From Paenibacillus phoenicis (GTDB lineage: Bacteria; Bacillota; Bacilli; Paenibacillales; Paenibacillaceae): a stretch of 64,000 nucleotides of DNA. A program made the translations under genes and the position numbers. Location: assembly GCF_034718895.1 (NCBI RefSeq), contig NZ_JAYERP010000001.1:1116001-1180000 (forward strand). Reading direction: 5' to 3'. Positions 1 to 6,465 of the stretch are shown in pieces (position 1 is the first letter of the stretch; each line of letters starts with the position of its first letter). A model generated the notes under the pieces. It was not told where the DNA came from. It saw only the letters and a program-made list of their open reading frames with translations, and did not search any database.

Positions 1-1
1 T

Positions 2-460
2 GGTTTCGGCTTCTCGGCCGGTTTCATCGATTATGCAATCAACTATCAAATCTCGACCAAGCCGTTGCTGCTCATCCCAGTTGGTCTAGTTACGGCGGTT
101 GTGTACTATGTCATCTTCCGCTTCATGATTGTCAAGTTGAATTTGAAAACACCAGGTCGTGAAGATGCTGAGGATATCGCAGAAGTGGTAAAGGAAGGGG
201 CTTCAGGAACAGGGAAGTCTGCCGCCGACAACCGTTCGGCCAAAATCCTGGCCAGCATCGGCGGACCGGAAAATATTGAGTCCGTGGATGCGTGCATTAC
301 CCGCCTTCGCCTCGTCGTCAAGGACGATAAACAGGTGAACGATGCCGCATTGAAGCAGTTGGGCGCATCGGGCGTCATGAGACTCGGCAAAGGCGCAGTC
401 CAAGTCGTGTTCGGACCGCAATCCGAAGCGATCAAGGATGACATCAAAAAGATGCTGTAA
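2..460 (+). CDS. nagE: PTS N-acetylglucosamine-type EIICB, C-terminal part (5' end outside window)
   Basis: This is the C-terminal 152 residues of a sugar phosphotransferase permease, open to the left edge in this frame. The first part is the last membrane segment of the EIIC channel domain (hydrophobic stretch LLLIPVGLVTAVVYYVIF). A flexible linker follows, and then an EIIB domain. The EIIB domain carries the phosphocysteine motif CITRLRL, which takes phosphate from EIIA and passes it to the incoming sugar. Arrangement and sequence resemble the N-acetylglucosamine permease NagE, but sibling glucose-family permeases share the EIIB motif, so the substrate is an inference. No EIIA domain follows in this protein. 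Confidence 0.8.
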   Translation, partial: GFGFSAGFIDYAINYQISTKPLLLIPVGLVTAVVYYVIFRFMIVKLNLKTPGREDAEDIAEVVKEGASGTGKSAADNRSAKILASIGGPENIESVDACITRLRLVVKDDKQVNDAALKQLGASGVMRLGKGAVQVVFGPQSEAIKDDIKKML

Positions 461-484
461 GGTAACGCACGTATTGCATCGCAG

Positions 485-519
485 GGCGGAATGGCAGTTC
501 CGCCTTGCTTTTTTATTTT
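485..519 (+). terminator. Rho-independent terminator after the PTS gene
   Basis: A 7-bp stem (GGCGGAA/TTCCGCC) with a short loop is followed by a T-rich run. It begins 24 bases after the PTS stop codon. Confidence 0.85.
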
Positions 520-626
520 ACGGCTTTATCTAACGAAAGGATTCAATTTTTTTGTCTAACGCTTGCCAGCCCAATCTCGGGTTATGTAAAGTTAAGTCGA
601 AGGAAAACGGCTTAAGGGGTTAGACG

Positions 627-1490
627 ATGTCCTATAAATTTACGAAATGGTTGATCCTGATTGTTCCAACACTGGTGGTCGGGGTGTGGGAGGTGGTACG
701 CCACCAATTTCTCATGCCGTTTGTGTCGATGGAGCTAGGGAATGTGTTGACGCCGGTCATTTTGTTTGCGGTGAGTATTACATTGCAATATCGCTGGTTT
801 TCGAACTTGGAACGCATGCAGGAGGAATTGCAGCGGGAGCGGGCGCTGAAGGCCCGTTTGGAGCAGCGGGAGCAGCTGGCTCGTGAGCTGCATGATGGGA
901 TCGCGCAATCTTTGTTCCTTCTCTCCGTCAAGGTGGACCGGGCAGAACGGCAGCAGCAGGCGGCAGGTAGTTCGTATGATTGGAACGGGCTGCGCAAATC
1001 GATCCATGAAGTGAACCGGTATGTGCGGGAGGCGATTTCCGACCTGCGGATTCCGCCAGACTCTCGGGAAGGCGAAGCGGATGAAGCCTCCATGTCGGCA
1101 ATCGTCCGTCGAATCGCTGTTGAACAGCAGCTCACTTTGCATTTGGACTGGCAGCTGGAGGAAGCGGGCTGGCCGGCGAAGGCGAAGATGGAGCTGGTGT
1201 CCTGCCTGCGGGAAGCGGTGATTAACGCAGCCAAGCATGCGGGCGTACAAGCCATCGAGATCTCGGCATCGGGAGATGCGCAGGATTTCACCGTCACGAT
1301 CACAGATCACGGGTGCGGCTTCGCGCAAGAGGATCAAGCCAGACCGGGCCGCTACGGCCTGCAGATCATGCGAGAGCGGACGAACGAGATGGGCTGGGAG
1401 CTGACGGTTGCGTCCCAGCCAGGAGAGACGACGATTCAAATTCGAGGAGGCGGCGGTTCAGATGAAGGTTCGCGTGTTGGTCGTGGATGA
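627..1490 (+). CDS. NarL-type sensor histidine kinase (HisKA_3), membrane-anchored
   Basis: This is the sensor half of a two-component system. Two hydrophobic segments (about residues 8-24 and 40-55) make a short membrane anchor. A coiled linker follows, then a HisKA_3 dimerisation domain with the phospho-acceptor in ARELHDG (His89) and an HATPase_c domain with the N-box EAVINAAKHA and a DHGCGF G-box. It lacks the N-terminal cysteine cluster that lets NreB sense oxygen; its only cysteines lie in the ATPase half. The signal is therefore unknown. It overlaps the following response regulator by 29 bases, so the two are co-expressed. Location beside nirK suggests a role in respiratory or nitrosative control, which is an inference. 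Confidence 0.88.
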   Translation: MSYKFTKWLILIVPTLVVGVWEVVRHQFLMPFVSMELGNVLTPVILFAVSITLQYRWFSNLERMQEELQRERALKARLEQREQLARELHDGIAQSLFLLSVKVDRAERQQQAAGSSYDWNGLRKSIHEVNRYVREAISDLRIPPDSREGEADEASMSAIVRRIAVEQQLTLHLDWQLEEAGWPAKAKMELVSCLREAVINAAKHAGVQAIEISASGDAQDFTVTITDHGCGFAQEDQARPGRYGLQIMRERTNEMGWELTVASQPGETTIQIRGGGGSDEGSRVGRG

Positions 1491-2109
1491 TCATCCTCAT
1501 GCCCGGGAAGCGATCGGGGAGATATTAGCCGAGGATGATTCCTTTGAAATCGTGGCTTACGCGGAAAATGGCGACGAGGCCATTGCCCAGACGGAGCGGT
1601 GGATGCCGGATTTGATCTTGATGGATATCCGCATGCCGGGCAAGGACGGCTTGGAAACGACCCGCGAGATCAAGCTGCGCTACCCTTATGTGAAGATCGT
1701 GCTCATTACGGTATCGGATGACGCCGCTCATCTGTTTGAAGCGCTGAAGCAAGGCGCCCAGGGATACCTGCTCAAAAACTTGGAGCCCGGAACTTGGTTG
1801 GAATATTTAAGGGCGATCGCCAGCGATGAAGCGCCATTATCCAGTGAGCTGGCTTTGCGGATTTTGCAGGAGTTTCCGGTGAACAGGCGGACAAGCGGTG
1901 AACAACCTCCGCTAACTGCCCGCGAACGGGAGATCCTTGGCTGGGTTGCGCAGGGCATGACCAATCGGGAGATTGCCGGGGTGTTGCACATTTCCGATCA
2001 GACGGTAAAAAACCATCTTAAAAACATTTTGCAAAAGCTGCATTTGGAAAACCGGGTACAACTCACGCGTTATGCGCTGGAGCAAGGGTGGATCGACCCG
2101 CGAGGGTGA
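1462..2109 (+). CDS. NarL/LuxR-family response regulator
   Basis: A 215-residue response regulator that is the likely partner of the overlapping kinase. It has an N-terminal receiver domain with an acidic pocket (Asp9, Asp10), phospho-acceptor Asp55 in LILMDIRMPG, and a C-terminal LuxR-type helix-turn-helix with the signature LTAREREILGWVAQGMTNREIA. The ATG at 1462 was chosen because GAGGAGG lies just upstream; an in-frame extension to 1408 would lie well inside the kinase gene and adds nothing conserved. Targets are unknown. The nearest candidates are the CuA lipoprotein gene downstream and the nitrite reductase cluster facing it. Confidence 0.9.
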   Translation: MKVRVLVVDDHPHAREAIGEILAEDDSFEIVAYAENGDEAIAQTERWMPDLILMDIRMPGKDGLETTREIKLRYPYVKIVLITVSDDAAHLFEALKQGAQGYLLKNLEPGTWLEYLRAIASDEAPLSSELALRILQEFPVNRRTSGEQPPLTAREREILGWVAQGMTNREIAGVLHISDQTVKNHLKNILQKLHLENRVQLTRYALEQGWIDPRG

Positions 2110-2140
2110 TTTCAATGGCTGCAGGGACAAATGTCGAAGT

Positions 2141-2156
2141 TGTGACGGAAATCACA
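2141..2156. promoter_or_regulatory. FNR/CRP-type operator upstream of the CuA lipoprotein gene
   Basis: The perfect inverted repeat TGTGA-N6-TCACA lies 64 bases before the ATG at 2221. This is the established binding consensus for Bacillus Fnr and for enteric CRP. A second identical-half-site box lies before nirK at 5989-6004. No fnr gene is in the window. Confidence 0.7.
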
Positions 2157-2220
2157 AAGCGTGAAGCCTTCCCGTTCTAAACTGAGAGTAGCTCTTAGTT
2201 CAAGAAGGGGAGAGAAGCTG

Positions 2221-2607
2221 ATGAATCAACGTTTGGGTGCTGTTGCCTGTTTGCTCGCGGCCGGGATGCTTCTGCTATCGGCATGTGCCGACGCCCCAGG
2301 GCGCTATATTGGCGAATCTGAGCCGGCGGCGGAAACAACAGGACCGGTGAAGTCGTTTACCGTTCATGCCAGCTCATCGGGATACGACTTGACGGAAATC
2401 AAGGTCAAACGGGGCAATACGGTGCAGATTACGCTCAAAAATACGCAGGGGATGCATTCGTTGAAAATCAAAGGATACAACAAAGAAGTCCGCGGAGGCA
2501 AAACGATTACGTTTACGGCTGACCAAGCCGGAACCTTTGAGTACTCCTGCAACATCTCCTGCGGCAAGAACCACAAGGAAATGAAAGGCATCTTGATCGT
2601 AAAATAA
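2221..2607 (+). CDS. Cupredoxin lipoprotein with a CuA-type site
   Basis: A 128-residue secreted lipoprotein. The signal peptide ends in the lipobox LLSAC (Cys22), so it is probably tethered outside the membrane. The rest is a cupredoxin fold whose C-terminal loop reads C-x3-C-x3-H-x2-M (Cys110, Cys114, His118, Met121) with an upstream His79. These are the ligands of the binuclear CuA centre in cytochrome oxidase subunit II, nitrous oxide reductase and CuA-type nitric oxide reductase. Here the domain stands alone, without transmembrane helix or oxidase subunit. Electron transfer to NirK or to another copper enzyme is a plausible role but is inferred. Start chosen for the GGGGAGAGAAG ribosome site. 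Confidence 0.85.
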   Translation: MNQRLGAVACLLAAGMLLLSACADAPGRYIGESEPAAETTGPVKSFTVHASSSGYDLTEIKVKRGNTVQITLKNTQGMHSLKIKGYNKEVRGGKTITFTADQAGTFEYSCNISCGKNHKEMKGILIVK

Positions 2608-2651
2608 AAAGCTGACGGCTCATCCAGCAGATGAAGTCGCCAGCTTTTTTT
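2606..2651. terminator. Bidirectional terminator between convergent genes
   Basis: A long imperfect hairpin with AAAAAGCTG on one side and CAGCTTTTTTT on the other. It has T-runs in both directions and sits between the CuA gene and the convergent SufT-like gene. Confidence 0.75.
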
Positions 2652-2719
2652 GATAAGGAGAGCTGTATTTCTGCATGCGTGTGGCATCCCTTACGTGATT
2701 ATCCCGTTGCATCACAACC

Positions 2720-3019
2720 TCAAAAATACCCCAACTGCTCCTTGGCTGCCTCCGACATCTGCTCCGGCGACCAGCGCGGCTCCCAGACGACGTCGATGAC
2801 CGGGTTTTGGATTCCAAGTTGATCGTTAAGAACCCAACGAACACCGCCAACAATCGTATCATGCATCGGGCAGCCCGGCGTTGTTAAAGTCATCTGAATG
2901 TAGACATGATCATCTTCTTCCCGAATGTCGTATACCAGCCCTAGATCAACGATATTTACGCCCAGCTCGGGATCATAAACCTCACGCAGGCATTCACGGA
3001 TTTGTTCAATTTTATTCAT
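2720..3019 (-). CDS. SufT/PaaD-like metal-sulfur cluster assembly factor (MIP18/DUF59)
   Basis: A 99-residue single-domain protein of the MIP18 family, members of which help mature iron-sulfur proteins. Seen: the family core DPELGVNIVDLGLVY, the reactive-cysteine segment TTPGCPMHD, and a C-terminal WEPRWSPEQMSE. The ATG at 3019 is preferred over an in-frame GTG at 3025, because GGAGG lies 9 bases before the ATG but only 3 before the GTG. It is last of the four minus-strand genes headed by nirK. Its presence there may reflect cluster assembly for a respiratory enzyme. Confidence 0.88.
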   Translation of the reverse strand: MNKIEQIRECLREVYDPELGVNIVDLGLVYDIREEDDHVYIQMTLTTPGCPMHDTIVGGVRWVLNDQLGIQNPVIDVVWEPRWSPEQMSEAAKEQLGYF

Positions 3020-3046
3020 GGCCACTAACCTCCATTTGCATTGTCG

Positions 3047-4288
3047 TTAATGAGCAAACACCATTGCGATCAAAGCGATATAAGCCACCGAAACGATGGA
3101 TAATACGGCGCCTCCGATGGCAATAACGATCGATGAGCCGGTCACGATGCCGATGAGGACGGTCAAATTCGCACAGAGAATCAAGGTTAACCCGAGATTC
3201 ACTTTCCGCTCGTTCAGCAGGTCGGCCAGTACCGGCGTTCCCGGGCGTCCGGCTTGCTTGCCGTATTTGTAGGTCCACCACAGGAACGGTACGATTTTGG
3301 ACACGTATCCAAGCACAGTGAACGACACCCAGTAGCTTAAGTAAACAAAGCCGGCTGTAAGAACAGTTTGAGTTTCCAGCAGTTGCCCTGGTGACACCAG
3401 TGCCCGAACCGCAAACATGACCGCAAAGGCGGCAAAGATTTGGCTTCCGGTGACTGTCCATTCAATGCCTGCCCCCGGGCTGCGTTTATGCCGTTTGCTG
3501 CGGATTTGCAACAGATGAACGTTATAACAAAGGACGGCAACAACAATCAGGTGCAGCGCGGCAATTTTGAAGCCTGTTGGCAAACCAAACAGAAAGGAAG
3601 TCGCGCCTAGCAGAACCCCTGCGTTCCATACCCCTAAGACGACATATTCCAGCCGGGTTGGATAGTTATGGGACAAATAAAACATCGGCAACAGCTTGTA
3701 GCTGAACCCGGTGATCAACAGACCAAACCAGCCTAGCGTCCCCAGCCAGATATGCGTACCAAATAGGTTTTCGTGCAAATCGTTGTAAAGACCGGTCGCA
3801 AAATTGATCCCCATCGCCATCCCGGATAACCCGGTGAGCAGCAGGTAAAACACCGCGCAGGCAGTGCTAATGGTGATCGCGTTCCACGTTTCGGCCCGCA
3901 GCAATGTGGCGGCCAGGTTCCAAACGAACAGGACAACTCCAGAGAATGCGAGTGTGGCAAAGCCGCCAATCCAATACGTGTCGCCTTGAATGAAGCCAAA
4001 TAGCAGACCAAACAGACCAATCGTAAAAAGTGTATAATGCACATACCCGAGACGTTCGCTGTAGATCTTCGACTGCAAAATAACGTTGATCAGCTGGTAG
4101 ACGGCACCCATCGCCAGCATGGTTGCCCAGCCCAGCACAAACAGGTGCACCTGGAACCAGCCGGCCGGGGCGCGGATATCATCGCCGATCCAGCCTGTGA
4201 GTGACATCAGGGAGGTGGCGTGAAACAGGACGAATCCGAAGATTCCGGTGACGATAAAGAGAAAGGGCAGGCGGGACATGGCCGGCAT
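3047..4288 (-). CDS. Haem-copper-oxidase/NnrS-like polytopic membrane protein
   Basis: A 413-residue, strongly hydrophobic protein with about 11-12 predicted membrane helices. Histidines lie in or near helices at 23, 48 (FQVHLFVLGWATMLAMG), 84, 172, 179 (GTHIWLGTLGWFG), 207, 246 and 258, reminiscent of cytochrome oxidase subunit I and of NnrS proteins. The paired HH of a true oxidase active site is not obvious. Start at 4288 fits AAGGAGGTG 8 bases upstream. It lies between the DUF2249 gene (13 bases) and the SufT-like gene, in the nirK cluster. A role in nitric oxide handling or haem/copper redox chemistry is inferred; exact family membership is uncertain. Confidence 0.7.
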   Translation of the reverse strand: MPAMSRLPFLFIVTGIFGFVLFHATSLMSLTGWIGDDIRAPAGWFQVHLFVLGWATMLAMGAVYQLINVILQSKIYSERLGYVHYTLFTIGLFGLLFGFIQGDTYWIGGFATLAFSGVVLFVWNLAATLLRAETWNAITISTACAVFYLLLTGLSGMAMGINFATGLYNDLHENLFGTHIWLGTLGWFGLLITGFSYKLLPMFYLSHNYPTRLEYVVLGVWNAGVLLGATSFLFGLPTGFKIAALHLIVVAVLCYNVHLLQIRSKRHKRSPGAGIEWTVTGSQIFAAFAVMFAVRALVSPGQLLETQTVLTAGFVYLSYWVSFTVLGYVSKIVPFLWWTYKYGKQAGRPGTPVLADLLNERKVNLGLTLILCANLTVLIGIVTGSSIVIAIGGAVLSIVSVAYIALIAMVFAH

Positions 4289-4301
4289 CAGGTTCACCTC
4301 C

Positions 4302-4862
4302 TTAAGGTTTGCGAATTTGGACTTTGGCCGTCCCATCCGGTTGTTCTTCCACCGTATAGGTGCAGCCCAAGCTGTTTAATTCCTCGATAAGAAATACCGG
4401 TACCCGGTCGTTGTGAATATGCACCTCATCACCTGATTTGCAGCGATCCAAGGCTGCCAGCGTTCGAACCATCGGTTGCGGCGGTTCCAGACCACGGTTG
4501 TCCAGCGTGATGATGTTAGGGCTGGCGGCAGATTCGCCGGATCCACCCGTTGATGCCGGAGCAACCTCTGCGGTTGCTTCAACTGGTACGGATTCGTTTT
4601 CCTCTTCGAGCCATGCCTTGTTTTTCTTATGGACAAATGTCGTGATCCAATGCTCTTTGTCTAGCATCACCGCTTTGCCGACGAGTCCCTTCATTTTCAG
4701 AAGCTTGAGCAAAGGGGTCGGCTTGAAGGGGGCGTGAAGCACGAAGAGGTCGTCTTTTTCCAGCTTTTTGACAGTATCCATGATGAGCTGGAACGGCTCC
4801 AGTTTGTTCCGTAGTTGCTCTCGAACGTCCAGCTCTACAATTTTGGCGTCTTGTCGATTCAT
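4302..4862 (-). CDS. Tandem DUF2249 protein
   Basis: A 186-residue cytoplasmic protein with two related small domains separated by an Ala/Ser/Gly-rich linker (about residues 92-114). The N-terminal domain (VELDVREQLRNKLEPFQLIMDTV) and the C-terminal domain (ITLDNRGLEPPQPMVRTLAAL) both have the TusA-like DUF2249 pattern, a conserved start strand followed by the EPFQ/EPPQPM helix. The family is often found near nitrite and nitric oxide reductase genes, but its biochemical role is not established. It is translated between nirK (44 bases upstream) and the haem-copper-like gene, with a GAGGTGA ribosome site. Confidence 0.8.
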   Translation of the reverse strand: MNRQDAKIVELDVREQLRNKLEPFQLIMDTVKKLEKDDLFVLHAPFKPTPLLKLLKMKGLVGKAVMLDKEHWITTFVHKKNKAWLEEENESVPVEATAEVAPASTGGSGESAASPNIITLDNRGLEPPQPMVRTLAALDRCKSGDEVHIHNDRVPVFLIEELNSLGCTYTVEEQPDGTAKVQIRKP

Positions 4863-4906
4863 CCAACGTCACCTCGTTTATGAATTTGCGTGAAAATGGT
4901 ATTTCA

Positions 4907-5905
4907 TTAATGGCTCATCACCGGTTCTCCATGAACTGTCCCGTCCTGGCTTACGCGCAGGATCGCCGTAGCTCCGAGGTTAGCATCACCCAGCTGATGG
5001 GTCAAAATCAGATAATCGCCTTCTTCCGTGACGGTAAACTCAACGACTGCGCCGCCGCCGGCCGGAAGCAACACCGTTTGCATGCCGTACAGCTGATTGC
5101 TTGGATTCCCGTCCAGATAGACGCGATCAAAGGTCGTCCCAACCACATGGAACGAAGAAACATGATTTGGTCCCGCATTGATGACGTACAGCCGAACCTT
5201 GTCGCCGACTTTGGCGAGCAAGGGGTGTTCTTTTAACGTAAAATCATCGCCGTTGAACACAACATACTCCGGATCACCTTGTTGAAAAGCATCCAAATCA
5301 TTTGCCGCATACCACTCGCTTTGGACGATCGTATATTCTCGGTCGATATCCGAGTCCGTAGGGTATCCGTCCTTCGGTTCAACGATGATCATCCCATACA
5401 TCCCATTGGCTACATGCAGCAGTACCGGACTTGCTCCGCAATGGTACATGAACACGCCTGGCGTGTTGGCGGGATAAGTAAACGTGCCGTGCTCGTTAGG
5501 CATCACTTCAACGAACTTCTCGCTTGGAGCGGCATGGACCGCATGGAAATCCATCGAATGCGGCATATCTGGATCTAGGTTTTTTAAGGTAAACTCCAGC
5601 TGATCGCCTTGCTTCACGCGCAACACCGGCCCGGGGGCGGTACCGTTAAGTGTCCAGGCGGGATAAGTGACGCCTTCGGAAATCTCGATATCCGCTTGCT
5701 GCGCGGTCATTTCAATGCGGACGGTATGGCCTTCCCGTTGAATGATTGGCTCAACTGGCGGTGGATGGAGATGCTGTTCTTCCTCTTGCAGGACGGTATC
5801 ACTGACCTGGGGTGTCTCCGATGGGAACGCAAACCATGCTGCGGCAATCATGACCAGACAGCACAAACTAAGCAATAGATGCTTCGGGATGTTCCGCGAT
5901 TTCAT
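4907..5905 (-). CDS. nirK: Copper-containing nitrite reductase (NO-forming)
   Basis: It reduces nitrite to nitric oxide on the outer face of the membrane. The 332-residue protein has an N-terminal hydrophobic anchor (about 8-27) and two cupredoxin domains. All ligands are present. Type 1 copper: His116, Cys156, His164, Met169. Type 2 copper: His121, His155, His303. The catalytic pair matches Asp119 and His253. The motifs are PHSMDFHAVH, MYHCGASPVLLHVANGMYG, SSFHVVG and LTHQLGDANLGA. Gram-positive NirK is normally membrane-bound; whether the anchor here is a lipobox or an uncleaved helix is unclear because the cysteines lie in a poor lipobox. It is first gene of a four-gene minus-strand cluster and has an FNR-type box 83 bases before its start. 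Confidence 0.95.
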   Translation of the reverse strand: MKSRNIPKHLLLSLCCLVMIAAAWFAFPSETPQVSDTVLQEEEQHLHPPPVEPIIQREGHTVRIEMTAQQADIEISEGVTYPAWTLNGTAPGPVLRVKQGDQLEFTLKNLDPDMPHSMDFHAVHAAPSEKFVEVMPNEHGTFTYPANTPGVFMYHCGASPVLLHVANGMYGMIIVEPKDGYPTDSDIDREYTIVQSEWYAANDLDAFQQGDPEYVVFNGDDFTLKEHPLLAKVGDKVRLYVINAGPNHVSSFHVVGTTFDRVYLDGNPSNQLYGMQTVLLPAGGGAVVEFTVTEEGDYLILTHQLGDANLGATAILRVSQDGTVHGEPVMSH

Positions 5906-5988
5906 CGGTCATTCCTCTTTCTATCTGAAATGGTTAAGCAATAACTCCTTGATGTACCTTCATCGTACGATGGGTCCGAAGACCGCAT

Positions 5989-6004
5989 TGTGATAGGTAT
6001 CACA
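5989..6004. promoter_or_regulatory. FNR/CRP-type operator upstream of nirK
   Basis: The perfect palindrome TGTGA-N6-TCACA begins 83 bases before the nirK ATG. It matches the Bacillus Fnr consensus and the box at 2141-2156. This is what would be expected if the cluster is switched on by oxygen limitation. Confidence 0.7.
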
Positions 6005-6079
6005 TGAAAGTTGTCGAAAATGTTGTCATTTGATTCCCATTCTCATTGCATAAATAAGTTAATTCCGATCTGTTTGATA

Positions 6080-6108
6080 TTGTATTCGCGGGGCAGATGA
6101 AGTAAGAT
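6080..6108 (+). promoter_or_regulatory. SigA-type promoter for the metE leader
   Basis: TTGTAT and TAAGAT are separated by exactly 17 bases. The predicted transcription start is about 25 bases before the cobalamin riboswitch. Confidence 0.55.
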
Positions 6109-6137
6109 GGTAGGTATATTCCAACCGAATATAGCGG

Positions 6138-6310
6138 AAATAGGTGTTCCGGCCAAGATTGGCCGGAGCTTAAAAGGGAAGTCCGGTGCAATGCCGGCGC
6201 GGTCCCGCCACTGTAACGGAGGAGTCGGATGTGTGAGATGCCACTGGTGATGTAATCATTGGGAAGGTCACATCCGGCGATGATGCCGAAGCCAGGAGAC
6301 CTGCCTATTT
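6138..6310 (+). promoter_or_regulatory. Cobalamin (adenosylcobalamin) riboswitch
   Basis: A B12 riboswitch in the metE leader. Closing helix P1 is AAATAGG at 6138-6144 paired with CCTATTT at 6304-6310. Inside are the conserved core segments GCCACTG and GAAGCCAGGAGACCTGCC (the B12-box region) and the GGGAA-x-CCGGTGCAA-type junction. When cobalamin is available the leader should favour the terminator at 6379-6415, shutting off the B12-independent enzyme because a B12-dependent MetH can then be used. Confidence 0.93.
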
Positions 6311-6378
6311 CGACAGCACTGCTGTACCTACGGGAGATAGGGAGGTGTTAAAGTTGCAAGCCATCGAACAACGGATCG

Positions 6379-6415
6379 AAGGTCCTCTTTAGCCATGCTA
6401 TCGAGGACCTTTTTT
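6379..6415 (+). terminator. Riboswitch-controlled terminator upstream of metE
   Basis: A 9-bp stem AAGGTCCTC/GAGGACCTT with a 15-base loop runs into T6. It lies between the B12 aptamer and the metE ribosome binding site. Confidence 0.88.
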
Positions 6416-6465
6416 GTGCTTTACGGATTGGCGCGTTTTGAACTTACCAATGGGAGGCAATGAAT

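Noticed and set aside
632..1439. Long open frames on the minus strand inside the kinase gene
   Set aside because: They mirror the codons of a clear histidine kinase, have no ribosome sites and contain no recognisable domain.
627..1490. Calling the kinase NreB
   Set aside because: The cysteine cluster that defines NreB oxygen sensing is absent; only the general NarL-type class is supported.
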